Positions 49,402-58,301 of a stretch of DNA of 64,000 bases are shown piece after piece. The stretch comes from Burkholderia dolosa (lineage in GTDB: Bacteria > Pseudomonadota > Gammaproteobacteria > Burkholderiales > Burkholderiaceae): positions 39,357 to 103,356 of the forward strand of contig NZ_CABVPR010000012.1 in NCBI RefSeq assembly GCF_902499135.1, in the 5' to 3' direction. Within the stretch, counting starts at the first letter, position 1, and each line of letters starts with the position of its first letter. The position numbers and the translations under genes were made by a program. The notes under the pieces are model-generated. The model did not search any database. It was not told the DNA's origin and saw only the letters and a program-made list of their open reading frames with translations.

Positions 49402-50412
49402 ATGTCGCCGTCCCCTGCCCTGCGCCGCCTGCTGATTCTCTACGCCGGCCTGATCGCCGCGAACGTCGCCGTATGGCTGTGGGCGCTCGCGGTGTTGCGC
49501 GATCGTCCGCTGCTGCTCGGCACCGCCGCGATCGCATACGGGCTCGGGCTGCGCCACGCGGTCGACGCCGACCACATCGCCGCGATCGACGTCGCGACGC
49601 GCAAGCTGATGCAGGACGGCCGGCGGCCGGTCACGGTCGGCCTGTTCTTCTCGCTCGGCCACTCGACGATCGTGATCGCCGCGACGCTCGGCATCGCGCT
49701 CAGCGCATTCGCGCTGCGCGACCGGTTCGATGCGTTTCGCGAAATCGGCGGCACGATCGGCACCGCGGTATCCGCGACGTTCCTGCTCGTGCTCGCATGC
49801 GTGAACCTGACGATCCTGCGCGACGTGTGGCGCCGCTATCGCGGCAAACCGGGCCACGCGCACGATGCCGCCCATGCGCACCGTCCGGCCGGCCTCGTGT
49901 CGCGCGCGCTTCGGCCGCTGTTCCGGTTCGTGTCGAAGAGCCGCCACATGTATCCGGTCGGCGTGCTGTTCGGCCTCGGCTTCGACACCGCCACCGAAAT
50001 CGGGCTGCTCGCGATCGCCGCGGCGCAGGCGAGCCAAGGCCTGCCCATCTACACGATCATGCTGTTTCCCGCATTGTTTACGGCCGGCATGACGCTGATC
50101 GACTCGACCGACAACGTGCTGATGCTCCACGCGTACGGCTGGGCGATGGACGACCCGCAGCGCAAGCTGCTCTACAACGCGAGCATCACGTTCGTGTCCG
50201 CAGCGGTCGCGCTCGCGATCGGCGCGATCGAGGCTGCCGGCCTGCTCGCCGACAAGCTCTCGATGACGGGCCCGGTGCGCGATGCGCTCGACGCCGTCGG
50301 CGAGCGCTTCGGCACGATCGGCTACGGGATCGTCGCGCTGTTCCTCATCTGCTGGATCCTGTCGATCCTGTTCCATCGCTGGCAGCGCGCGGCCCACGCC
50401 GCGGCACGCTGA
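49402..50412 (+). CDS. NiCoT-family nickel/cobalt transporter (HoxN/NixA-like)
   Basis: A 336-residue inner-membrane permease with eight predicted helices. The family signature RHAVDADHIAAID (residues about 51-63) in helix 2 gives the metal-binding His/Asp; LFFSLGHSTIVI is the helix-3 motif, and LGFDTATEIGLL and TAGMTLIDSTDN are the other two. A His-rich loop (KPGHAHDAAHAHRP) lies in the cytoplasmic region before helix 5. It takes up Ni2+ and/or Co2+; specificity is not readable. No urease, hydrogenase or cobalamin gene is nearby. Confidence 0.9.
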   Translation: MSPSPALRRLLILYAGLIAANVAVWLWALAVLRDRPLLLGTAAIAYGLGLRHAVDADHIAAIDVATRKLMQDGRRPVTVGLFFSLGHSTIVIAATLGIALSAFALRDRFDAFREIGGTIGTAVSATFLLVLACVNLTILRDVWRRYRGKPGHAHDAAHAHRPAGLVSRALRPLFRFVSKSRHMYPVGVLFGLGFDTATEIGLLAIAAAQASQGLPIYTIMLFPALFTAGMTLIDSTDNVLMLHAYGWAMDDPQRKLLYNASITFVSAAVALAIGAIEAAGLLADKLSMTGPVRDALDAVGERFGTIGYGIVALFLICWILSILFHRWQRAAHAAAR

Positions 50413-50702
50413 GCACCGGCTCCTCAGACGTTTCATTTCAGAAACAAAACGCCCGCCACGACGTTTCACGTCCGTCATCCGCGCTGCGTGCGCCTTGCGC
50501 CACGGACTCGAGCGGCCGATGGCACGGATCTCGCAGATCGGGATTCGCACGGCGGGCCCGCGTGCCGATGAGCTTCCGCGACCGGATTTCGACGCCGGTC
50601 CGGACGTAATCGGCCGCCGAAACGACAACCCAACTTTGCTGGCCCCCTGCAACACACGCAAATAGTCGCGCGGCGACGAGGCATCGCGCGCATAGGGAGG
50701 CC

Positions 50703-51800
50703 ATGATGGACAACACGAAACAGCCGTTCCGCGCGGCGGGACGGTGCAATCGCGCGGCCGTGCTCGCCGCTGCCGCATTGGCGTGCTTCTGCTCGTATGC
50801 CGTCGCGCAGGACTCGACGGTCGTCGTGCCGGTCGTCGCTGCAACCGTCGACGACGCTTCTTCCACCAACCCGATACCGGCCGCTCAGCATACGGCGCCT
50901 GACGATGTGGACGCCGTGATGATGCTTGCCGAGAACGCGTCGGCATGCGTGGGCAACCAGGCTTCGTGCGCGGTGCGCGTGTATGCCGGCGGCGGCCGCA
51001 GCGGCGGCAACGGCGCAGGCATTGGCACGACCGGCAGCGGTGGCGGCGGCGGAAACACGGGCGGCGGCACTCCGGGCGGCGGCGGAAATACCGGCAACGG
51101 CGCGGTCGGGCCGGCCGGCATCGGCGGGACGAGCGGCGCGCCGTCCGGCGGGACAGATGGGACGGGCCGCGGAGGTAATGCTTCGGGCAGCGGCGGTTCG
51201 GGTGGTGGTTCTTCCGGTGGCGGTTCTTCCGGTGGTGGCTCTTCCGGTGGTGGCTCTTCCGGTGGTGGCTCTTCCGGTGGTGGCTCTTCCGGTGGTGGCT
51301 CTTCCGGTGGTGGGTCTTCCGGTGGCGGGTCTTCCGGTGGCGACGGCGGTTCCGGAGGCCACGGTGGCGGTCACGGCAACGGCGATGGTGGCGGCAACGG
51401 CGGCGGTCACGGCAACGGTGGCGGTGGCGGCAACGGCGGCGGTGGCGGCAACGGTGGCGGTCACGGCAACGGCGGTGGTGGCGGCAACGGCGGCGGTCAC
51501 GGCAATGGCGGTGGTGGCGGCAACGGCGGTGGTGGCGGCAACGGTGGTGGTGGCGGCAACGGTGGCGGTGGCGGCAACGGTGGCGGTCACGGCAACGGCG
51601 GCGGTGGCGGCAACGGCGGCGGCCAAAATGGCGGCCACGGCAATGGCGGTGGCAACGGCAACGGGAACGGGAATGGCGGCGCCGGTAACGGCGGAGCCAA
51701 CGGTGTCGGCAACGGCAACGGTACCGGTACCGGCGGCGGCGGTCACGGCAATGGCGGCGGTGGCGGCAACGGCGGCGGTGGCCACGGCGGCAACCACTGA
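50703..51800 (+). CDS. Gly-rich repetitive secreted protein, 365 aa
   Basis: The protein starts MMDNTKQPFRAAGRCNRAAV with GGGAGG upstream; a signal peptide ends near SYAVAQ. A short unique segment (residues about 35-95, with one CVGNQASCAVRVY Cys pair) leads into 270 residues of almost pure Gly/Asn/Ser/His: nine GGGSS pentapeptides (coded by 51201-51335), then GGGHGNGGGGGNGGG-type repeats, ending GGGGHGGNH. It has no domain I know; such glycine loops suggest an exported elastic or adhesive protein. The repeat DNA is prone to slippage. The antisense frame, also open, is not considered coding. Confidence 0.75.
   Translation: MMDNTKQPFRAAGRCNRAAVLAAAALACFCSYAVAQDSTVVVPVVAATVDDASSTNPIPAAQHTAPDDVDAVMMLAENASACVGNQASCAVRVYAGGGRSGGNGAGIGTTGSGGGGGNTGGGTPGGGGNTGNGAVGPAGIGGTSGAPSGGTDGTGRGGNASGSGGSGGGSSGGGSSGGGSSGGGSSGGGSSGGGSSGGGSSGGGSSGGGSSGGDGGSGGHGGGHGNGDGGGNGGGHGNGGGGGNGGGGGNGGGHGNGGGGGNGGGHGNGGGGGNGGGGGNGGGGGNGGGGGNGGGHGNGGGGGNGGGQNGGHGNGGGNGNGNGNGGAGNGGANGVGNGNGTGTGGGGHGNGGGGGNGGGGHGGNH
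51201..51335 (+). repeat. 15-bp tandem repeat, nine units, coding GGGSS
   Basis: The unit is GGTGGTGGCTCTTCC with single-base third-position variants; nine copies occupy 51201-51335 in frame within the Gly-rich gene. It is followed to about 51610 by irregular GGCGGTGGCGGCAACGG/GGTCACGGCAACGG modules. Confidence 0.9.
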
Positions 51801-51826
51801 ACCGACGTGCTCGCGAACCGGCGTCG

Positions 51827-52672
51827 TCAGAGCATTTCGAGCGCGCGCTTGCTGCGCGGCGGACGGAAATACGCATCCAGCTGCGCGCGCTCGTCGTCGG
51901 TCAGCGCGAGATCGAGCGCCGCGCGGTTGTCGCGCACATGCTCGATCCGCGACGCCTTCGGAATCGCGAACACACCCGGTTGCGCGAGCACCCATGCGAG
52001 CGCGACGCGCATCACCGACACGCCGCGCTCGCGCGCGATTTCGTCGAGCGGCGAGCGCTTCGGCAGCCGCGCGTGATCGACCGGGCTGTACGCCATCGCA
52101 GGCATCCGGTGTTCGGCCAGCCACGGCAGCAGGTTGAACTCCGGACCGCGGCGCGCAATGTTGTAGAGAATCTGATTGGTCGCACATGCGGCGCCGCCAG
52201 CGTCTTCGACGAGTTCCACCATATCGGCCGTATCGAAGTTGCTCACGCCCCAGTGGCGAATCTTGCCCGCGCGCCGCAACGTCTCGAAACCCTCGACCGT
52301 CTCCTCGAGCGGCACCGAGCCGCGCCAGTGCAGCAGATACAAGTCGAGACGATCGGTGCGCAGCCGCTTCAGGCTCGCGTCGCATGCGGCGACGACGCCT
52401 CGCCGGCTCGCATGATGCGGATACACCTTGCTGACGAGGAACACGTCGTCGCGCAGCCCCGCGAGCGCGTCGCCGACGAGTGTTTCGGTCGCGCCATCGC
52501 CGTACATCTCGGCCGTGTCGATCAGCGTCATCCCGAGCGCGATGCCCTCGCGCAATGCAGCGATCTCGTCCGCGCGCCGCGCCGGCCGCTCGCCCATTTC
52601 CCACGTGCCCTGCCCGAGCTTCGGAATCGTTTCGCCGTCCGGCAGGACGACCGTCGCGATCGTGTCTGTCAT
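51827..52672 (-). CDS. aldo/keto reductase
   Basis: A 281-residue NAD(P)H-dependent AKR with a TIM barrel. The catalytic tetrad is visible: Asp in LIDTAEMYGDGATE (also Tyr), Lys in VFLVSKVYPHHAS and His in LDLYLLHWRG. The cofactor region IPKASRIEHVRDNRAALD closes the protein. The start MTDTIATVVLPDGE at 52672 follows GAGGAA. It is convergent with the Gly-rich gene, with 26 bp between the stops. The substrate is unknown; resembles YeaE/2,5-diketogluconate reductase-like AKRs. Confidence 0.9.
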   Translation of the reverse strand: MTDTIATVVLPDGETIPKLGQGTWEMGERPARRADEIAALREGIALGMTLIDTAEMYGDGATETLVGDALAGLRDDVFLVSKVYPHHASRRGVVAACDASLKRLRTDRLDLYLLHWRGSVPLEETVEGFETLRRAGKIRHWGVSNFDTADMVELVEDAGGAACATNQILYNIARRGPEFNLLPWLAEHRMPAMAYSPVDHARLPKRSPLDEIARERGVSVMRVALAWVLAQPGVFAIPKASRIEHVRDNRAALDLALTDDERAQLDAYFRPPRSKRALEML

Positions 52673-52840
52673 GCGTTCCTCGTTGCCGATTCGTTGCTGC
52701 GTTTCACTGCCGAAACATCCGGTACGACGCGCTCCAGTGTAGTCAATCGGCACGCGAGCCGCCTATTGCACGGCAAAAACCGGCTATAACGGTGCGGCAT
52801 GATGACTTAGAATGGCCGCAACCTGATCGATACCCATTCC

Positions 52841-53587
52841 ATGAAGGCACCCACGGACGACCGCTGGCAGGACCTGCGCCCCGACCCCGACAACGACACG
52901 CCGCTCTACCTGCAGCTCGCCCGCAAGCTCGGCGATGCGATCCACGACAACCGCTGGACGGCCGGCGAGGCGCTGCCGTCCGAACGCGTGCTGTCCGATG
53001 CGCTCGGCGTGTCGCGCATCACCGCACGCAAGGCGATCGCGCTGCTCGTCGAGCAGGGGCTGATTCGCCGCACGCAGGGCGCAGGCAACTTCATCCGTCC
53101 ACGCTACGAGGATCCGCTGTCGCGGCTGTCCAGCTTCAGCGAGATGCTCGAGCGGCGCGGCTTCAAGCCGAGCTCGCAATGGCTCGCGCGCGAGATCCAG
53201 CCGGCGAACCGCGACGAAGTGATTCAGCTCGGGCTGTCGCCGGCGGCATCCGTTACACGGCTGAAACGTCTGCGCCTCGCCGACGGCATCGTGATGGCCG
53301 TCGAGAACTCGACGTTCCCCGCGACGCTGATTCCCGATCCGCAAGCGATCGGCGGATCGCTGTACAGCTATCTCGAAGCGCGCGGCACGCCGATCGTGCG
53401 CGCGCTGCAGCACTTCCGCGCGGTCAACGCGACCGACGAGATCGCCGAGCAGATGGGGATCGCGCCGCACGACGCGCTGCTGCTGATCACGCGGATCGGG
53501 TACACGACCGACCAGCGCGCGATCGAGCTGACCGATACCTACTGCCGCAACGACTATTACGATTTCGTCGTCGAGCTGCGCAAGTAG
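52841..53587 (+). CDS. GntR-family regulator, HutC/NagR subfamily
   Basis: A 248-residue regulator with an N-terminal GntR winged helix (residues about 20-85: GEALPSERVLSDALGVSRITARKAIALLVEQGLIRR) and a C-terminal UTRA ligand-binding domain (95-245). The UTRA part is close to NagR/DasR-type N-acetylglucosamine-phosphate sensors (SFSEMLERRGFKPSSQWL, LLLITRIGYTTDQRAIELTDTYCRNDYYDF). No nagA, nagB or PTS gene is in view, so its target, if the assignment holds, is elsewhere. Confidence 0.88.
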   Translation: MKAPTDDRWQDLRPDPDNDTPLYLQLARKLGDAIHDNRWTAGEALPSERVLSDALGVSRITARKAIALLVEQGLIRRTQGAGNFIRPRYEDPLSRLSSFSEMLERRGFKPSSQWLAREIQPANRDEVIQLGLSPAASVTRLKRLRLADGIVMAVENSTFPATLIPDPQAIGGSLYSYLEARGTPIVRALQHFRAVNATDEIAEQMGIAPHDALLLITRIGYTTDQRAIELTDTYCRNDYYDFVVELRK

Positions 53588-53602
53588 ACGCGCCGCCGAC
53601 GC

Positions 53603-54994
53603 TCACAGCCAGCACGCCGCATCCGTGCCGAGCGGCACGGGCGGGCGGGCGAACCACGGCGGCGTCGCCGACAAACGTTCGGCCGGACGCACGGCGTCGA
53701 CCGCACCGAACGGCGACGCGATCCGCTCGATCCGGTCGAGCACGTCGTCCGTCGCGAAATCCGGCGCACGCAGGCCGTCCGGCACGATGCCGAACGACTG
53801 CAGCCAGTGCCCGGTCTGCGCGAGCGACAGCCGCACGTGCCAGCTTCCTCCTTCGCGAGCCCGCCGCGCAAGCGCGATCATCGCGCCGAACGCAGCGAGA
53901 TAACCGGTCGCATGATCGAGCGCCTGGCACGGCAGATGACGTGGCGCATCCGCATGCGCGGCTTGCCGTTCGCGCCATGCGATCCCGCTCGCCGACTGCA
54001 CGAGGCTGTCGAAGCCGCGCCGCTTCGCCCACGGGCCCGCATGGCCGTACGCGGAGATCGACACGCAGACGATTCCCGGCCGCAGCTGCGCGAGCGCGTG
54101 CGGCGCGAAGCCGCGTGCGGCGAGTGCGCCGGGGCGGTACGCCTGCACGAATACGTCGGCGTCGCGTGCGAGCCCGCGCAGCGTTTCGACGCCGGCCGCG
54201 TCGCGCAGGTCGATCCACGCCGACCGCTTGCCGCGGCCGTTGTCGATCACGAGCGGCGCGATGTTCGGCAGATGCGGCCCGTTGACGAGCAGCGTCTGCG
54301 CGCCGTGCGACGCGAGCGTGCGCCCGGCGACCGGCCCCGCGATGATCCGCGTCAGATCGAGCACGCGCACGCCCGCGAGCGGCCGGTCCGCGTCGCCGCG
54401 GCCGATCGGCTCGACCGGTGCGTCGCCGATGCGTTCGATCTCGAACAGCGGCAGCGACGCGATCGCGCGCGCCTGCTCGTGCGCGGCCCATTCTTCCGGG
54501 CTTCTGATCAACGCAGCGCACAGGCCCGCGTTCGCGAGCGCCGTGTCGAGCGCCGCGCCGTCCCACGTGCGAATCGCCGCTGCAACGTCGGCCGGCTGCG
54601 CGTCGCAGCCGAGCACGTCGACGATTCCGCGCAGGTGATGCGGAAAATTTGCGTGCAGCTGGATCCAGCGCCCGTCGCCCGTCTCGTAGAAGCCCGTCAC
54701 CGGATGCCGCAGTTCGGGCGGCGGGCCGTCGTCCACGCGCAGATAGCGCTCGCTGCGGAATGCGACGAGCGCGTCGCGCACCGATACGTCGACACGCTGC
54801 GCAACGCCCGTGCGCAATCGATGACATTCGGCCGCCGCCAGCCCGGCAGCCGCGATCGTCGCCGCGGCGAGCGTGCCCACGTGAAACGTCGACGGCAGCG
54901 TCGGATCCTGTCCGCTGATCGCGACACGCGACAGCGCGCCGGAGTCGCCGTGCGCGAGTTGCCACAGATGCGTCAATGCGAGTTCGGGTGTCAT
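53603..54994 (-). CDS. family III CoA-transferase with domain segments in unusual order
   Basis: A 463-residue CaiB/BaiF-like CoA-transferase starting MTPELALTHLWQLAHG. Residues about 195-463 match the normal N-terminal half: PLAGVRVLDLTRIIAGPVAG, NGRGKRSAWIDLRDAAG, ADVFVQAYRPGALAARGF, SISAYGHAGPWAKRRGFD, then LDHATGYLAAFG, whose Asp360 aligns with the catalytic Asp169 of formyl-CoA transferase. Residues about 35-190 instead match the normal C-terminal half (HRLRTGVAQRVDVSVRDAL, GDGRWIQLHANFPHHLRG, IRSPEEWAAHEQARAIASLPL) and lack the Asp. It is divergent from the HTH-citrate synthase gene and may work with it. Confidence 0.85.
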   Translation of the reverse strand: MTPELALTHLWQLAHGDSGALSRVAISGQDPTLPSTFHVGTLAAATIAAAGLAAAECHRLRTGVAQRVDVSVRDALVAFRSERYLRVDDGPPPELRHPVTGFYETGDGRWIQLHANFPHHLRGIVDVLGCDAQPADVAAAIRTWDGAALDTALANAGLCAALIRSPEEWAAHEQARAIASLPLFEIERIGDAPVEPIGRGDADRPLAGVRVLDLTRIIAGPVAGRTLASHGAQTLLVNGPHLPNIAPLVIDNGRGKRSAWIDLRDAAGVETLRGLARDADVFVQAYRPGALAARGFAPHALAQLRPGIVCVSISAYGHAGPWAKRRGFDSLVQSASGIAWRERQAAHADAPRHLPCQALDHATGYLAAFGAMIALARRAREGGSWHVRLSLAQTGHWLQSFGIVPDGLRAPDFATDDVLDRIERIASPFGAVDAVRPAERLSATPPWFARPPVPLGTDAACWL

Positions 54995-55130
54995 GGCGGT
55001 CGGCAGCGATCGGAAGGTGGAATCGAGTCTAGAATTCCGGCCGGGCGCGATCAATCTTGATTGCGCGAATCGATACATAACGAATAGTTGTAGCGCGGCC
55101 GCGCTTCATGCGGCGCGGCAGGAGCGATCC

Positions 55131-56363
55131 ATGACGTTGGTCAGCGCGCCGGAAGCGGCCCGCATCCTCGGTGTGAGCGTGAGCACGCTGTATTCGTACG
55201 TGAGCCGCGGGCTGCTGCGCTCGCTGCCCGACGGCGCAAGCAAGCGCCGCCGCTACGACGCGGACGAAGTCCGCCTGCTCGCGCGCCGCCGTGCCGACGC
55301 GAAGCGCGCGGGCGCGGTCGCCGAACGTTCGCTCGACTGGGGCGTGCCGGTGCTCGAATCGCGGATCACGCAGATCGCCGACGGACGGCTGCGCTACCGC
55401 GGGATCGATGCGATCGCGCTCGCCGACGGCGCGACGCTCGAAGAAGCCGCCGCCACGTTGTGGGATTGCCCGCCGGCGCGGCTCGCCGCCGCGTCGCTGA
55501 CGTCGAGCGGTTTCGACGTGTCGCAGTGGGACGACTGGGCGCGACGCTGGGCGTCGCTCGCACCGCTCGAACGCGCGCTCGTGCTGCTGCCGGCCGCGGC
55601 CGCATCGCTGCCGCGGCTGTGGGCGCAAGGACGCGACGCGCAGCTCGATTCGGCCGCGCTGCTGCTGCGCGTGACGGCCGCTGCGCTCGTCGGCCGCATG
55701 CCGACCGACGCGCCGATCCATCGACAAATCGCCGCCGCATGGCGGGTGCGAACGCGAGCCGAAGCCGATCTGCTGCGCCGCGCGCTCGTGCTGTGCGCCG
55801 ATCACGAGTTGAATCCGTCGACGTTCGCGGTGCGTTGCATCGCGTCGACGGGCACGCATCTGTTCGGCGCGATCGCGGGCGGACTCGCCGCGCTGTCGGG
55901 GCCGCGCCACGGCGGCGAAACGTTGCGCGCCGGCGCGCTGCTCGACGAAGCCGCCCGCGTGGCCGATCTCGACCGCTACGTCGCGCGGCGCATCGCGCAC
56001 GACGAACGCGCCGCCGGCGGCCGCACCGCGCTGTCCGGCTTCGCGCACCCGCTGTATCCCGACGGCGATCCGCGCGCGCATGCGCTGCTCGATGCGCTCG
56101 ACGCGGCCGTACCCGACCGTGCGCCGCTGCGCAACGCGCGTGCGCTGGCCGCGCGCGTCGAAGCGGCAACCGGGTTGCGGCCGACGATCGATTTTGCGCT
56201 CGCGGTGCTCGAGCGCACGCTCGCGCTGCCGGACGGCGCCGCGTTTACGCTGTTTGCGGCCGGCCGAACCGCGGGCTGGATCGCACACGCGCTCGAGCAA
56301 TACGCGGACGGCAAGCTGATCCGCCCTCGCGCGCGCTACGTCGGCAACGACGCGGCCGCGTGA
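55131..56363 (+). CDS. citrate synthase family protein with N-terminal MerR-like HTH
   Basis: A 410-residue citrate synthase homologue. Residues about 1-50 form an excisionase/MerR-type helix-turn-helix (SAPEAARILGVSVSTLYSYV, then KRRRYDADEVRLLARRR). The citrate synthase part keeps likely catalytic residues: His in LSGPRHGGET, His in SGFAHPLYPDGDPRA and Asp in RPTIDFALAVLE. Size is as expected for this fused group. It starts at ATG 55131 with GGAG upstream and shares a 136-bp divergent promoter region with the CoA-transferase. It could be an enzyme (citrate or 2-methylcitrate-like synthase), a regulator, or both. Confidence 0.85.
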   Translation: MTLVSAPEAARILGVSVSTLYSYVSRGLLRSLPDGASKRRRYDADEVRLLARRRADAKRAGAVAERSLDWGVPVLESRITQIADGRLRYRGIDAIALADGATLEEAAATLWDCPPARLAAASLTSSGFDVSQWDDWARRWASLAPLERALVLLPAAAASLPRLWAQGRDAQLDSAALLLRVTAAALVGRMPTDAPIHRQIAAAWRVRTRAEADLLRRALVLCADHELNPSTFAVRCIASTGTHLFGAIAGGLAALSGPRHGGETLRAGALLDEAARVADLDRYVARRIAHDERAAGGRTALSGFAHPLYPDGDPRAHALLDALDAAVPDRAPLRNARALAARVEAATGLRPTIDFALAVLERTLALPDGAAFTLFAAGRTAGWIAHALEQYADGKLIRPRARYVGNDAAA

Positions 56364-56659
56364 TGGCGCCTGCCGCACCAGCCGGCGAGCGCGCGCCACC
56401 AAGGATGCGCGCTCGGTGCGGACGACGCGGCGGGCGGCCCCAGCGCGAACGTCGCGCCGAGCGCGCCCGCACCGACCCACACGCGCATGCGCGGCAACAG
56501 CGTCAGCGAGTCGCCGGCGCGCAGCCAGTGATCGTCCGCGCGGCCCTCGATCGTCACCCACAGCTCGCCTTCGGCCACGTGCAGCGCGGTGCGATCGACG
56601 ATGCGCCAGCGTCCGGCCGGCTCGTCGCCGTCCATCACGTAAAGCCGCAGTTCGTGCAT
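56336..56659 (-). CDS. DUF2917-domain protein
   Basis: A 107-residue small cupin-like protein starting MHELRLYVMDGDEP. The DUF2917 pattern is visible: RIVDRTALHVAEGELWVTIEG, then DDHWLRAGDSLTLLPRMRVWV. It has a short W/R-rich C-terminus and no signal peptide. The function of the family is unknown. Its 3' end overlaps that of the convergent citrate-synthase-like gene by 28 bp. Confidence 0.8.
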   Translation of the reverse strand: MHELRLYVMDGDEPAGRWRIVDRTALHVAEGELWVTIEGRADDHWLRAGDSLTLLPRMRVWVGAGALGATFALGPPAASSAPSAHPWWRALAGWCGRRHHAAASLPT

Positions 56660-56864
56660 GGCCGCCTCCTGTCGTCGCATCGGTTCGATCGCAGCAGTAT
56701 TTCGGACGGCAGCGGCACAGGCACAGATACGCCTGAAGACAGTTCCGGCTGAACTGTACCGGCCGGCGGCCGGACGCGCGTCCGGCGTGCGACGCGCCGT
56801 GAAACGACGCGGTCGGGCCGGTTTGCCTACAATGTCGGCTGTCACGCGCCACCGCCCCGCCTTC

Positions 56865-58301
56865 ATGTTCCAAAGCCCGCCCGCCGCCGCTCCCGGCGAA
56901 AAGAACCTCACCGTCATGCTGTGGCTCGTCGCGACGGGCTTCTTCATGCAGACGCTCGATTCGACGATCGTCAACACGGCGCTGCCGTCGATGGCGGCCA
57001 GCCTCGGCGAATCGCCGCTGCGGATGCAGTCGGTCGTCATCGCGTATTCGCTGACGATGGCGGTGATGATTCCCGTGTCCGGCTGGCTCGCGGACACCTT
57101 CGGCACGCGGCGCGTGTTCTTCAGCGCGATCCTGATCTTCACGCTCGGCTCGCTGCTCTGTGCGAATGCGCATACGCTCGCGCAGCTCGTCGCGTTCCGC
57201 GTGGTGCAGGGCGTCGGCGGCGCGATGCTGCTGCCGGTCGGCCGGCTCGCGGTGCTGCGCACGTTCCCGGCCGAGCGCTACCTGCCCGCACTGTCGTTCG
57301 TCGCGATTCCCGGCCTGATCGGCCCGCTGATCGGGCCGACGCTCGGCGGCTGGCTCGTGAAGATCGCATCGTGGCACTGGATCTTCCTGATCAACGTGCC
57401 GGTCGGCATCGCGGGCTGCATCGCGACGTTCTACTCGATGCCCGACTCGCGCAACCCGGCAGTCGGCCGCTTCGACGTGAAAGGCTATCTGCTGCTGACG
57501 ATCGGCATGGTCGCGATTTCGCTGTCGCTCGACGGGCTCGCCGATCTCGGGATGCAGCACGCGGCCGTGCTCGTGCTGCTGATCCTGAGCCTCGCGTGTT
57601 TCGTCGCGTACGGGCTGTACGCGGTGCGCGCGCCGCAGCCGATCTTCTCGCTCGAGCTGTTCAAGATCCATACGTTCAGCGTCGGGCTGCTCGGCAACCT
57701 GTTCGCGCGGATCGGCAGCGGCGCGATGCCGTACCTGATCCCGCTGCTGCTGCAGGTGAGCCTCGGCTACTCGGCGTTCGAAGCGGGGCTGATGATGCTG
57801 CCGGTCGCCGCGGCCGGGATGTTCTCGAAGCGCGTGATCACGCGGCTGATCACGAAGCACGGCTACCGCAAGGTGCTGCTCGCGAACACGATCATGGTCG
57901 GCGTGATGATGGCGAGCTTCGCGCTGATGCGCGACACGATGCCCGTATGGCTGAAGGTCGTGCAGCTTGCGCTGTTCGGCGGCTTCAACTCGATGCAATT
58001 CACCGCGATGAACACGCTGACGCTGAAGGATCTCGGCACCGGCGGCGCGAGCAGCGGCAACAGCCTGTTCTCGCTCGTGCAGATGCTGTCGATGAGCCTC
58101 GGCGTGACGGTCGCCGGCGCGCTGCTCGCGACCTTCACCGGCATGCTGCGCACCGTGACGCCGAGCAACACGCTGCCCGCGTTTCACGCGACGTTCGTCT
58201 GCGTCGGGCTGATCACCGCGGCGTCCGCGTGGATCTTCGCGCAGCTGGCGCCCGATATCCGCGGCACCGCGCGCAAGACCGACCCGTCCGAACGCGCATG
58301 A
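56865..58301 (+). CDS. MFS transporter, DHA2 family (14 TM drug exporter, MdtD-like)
   Basis: A 478-residue MFS exporter with 14 predicted helices. It starts MFQSPPAAAPGEKN, before the helix-1 motif TLDSTIVNTALPSMA; motif A is GWLADTFGTRRVF, and motif C occurs as GLIGPLIGPTLGGWLV. An ATG at 56832 is an alternative start, adding 11 residues. The protein resembles MdtD/YegB and probably exports a toxic compound by proton antiport; the substrate is unknown. No TetR or MarR regulator adjoins it. Confidence 0.9.
   Translation: MFQSPPAAAPGEKNLTVMLWLVATGFFMQTLDSTIVNTALPSMAASLGESPLRMQSVVIAYSLTMAVMIPVSGWLADTFGTRRVFFSAILIFTLGSLLCANAHTLAQLVAFRVVQGVGGAMLLPVGRLAVLRTFPAERYLPALSFVAIPGLIGPLIGPTLGGWLVKIASWHWIFLINVPVGIAGCIATFYSMPDSRNPAVGRFDVKGYLLLTIGMVAISLSLDGLADLGMQHAAVLVLLILSLACFVAYGLYAVRAPQPIFSLELFKIHTFSVGLLGNLFARIGSGAMPYLIPLLLQVSLGYSAFEAGLMMLPVAAAGMFSKRVITRLITKHGYRKVLLANTIMVGVMMASFALMRDTMPVWLKVVQLALFGGFNSMQFTAMNTLTLKDLGTGGASSGNSLFSLVQMLSMSLGVTVAGALLATFTGMLRTVTPSNTLPAFHATFVCVGLITAASAWIFAQLAPDIRGTARKTDPSERA

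Noticed and set aside
51201-51610. CRISPR array or integron-like repeat in the Gly-rich gene
   Set aside because: Repeats are contiguous 15-bp or degenerate Gly codon modules in frame with a signal-peptide protein; no spacers and no cas genes.
47068-51876. A minus-strand open frame of 1600 codons opposite fusA, the NiCoT gene and the Gly-rich gene
   Set aside because: Same antisense effect; composition is Arg/His/Asp repeats mirroring the sense codons, while all sense genes have recognisable domains or signals.
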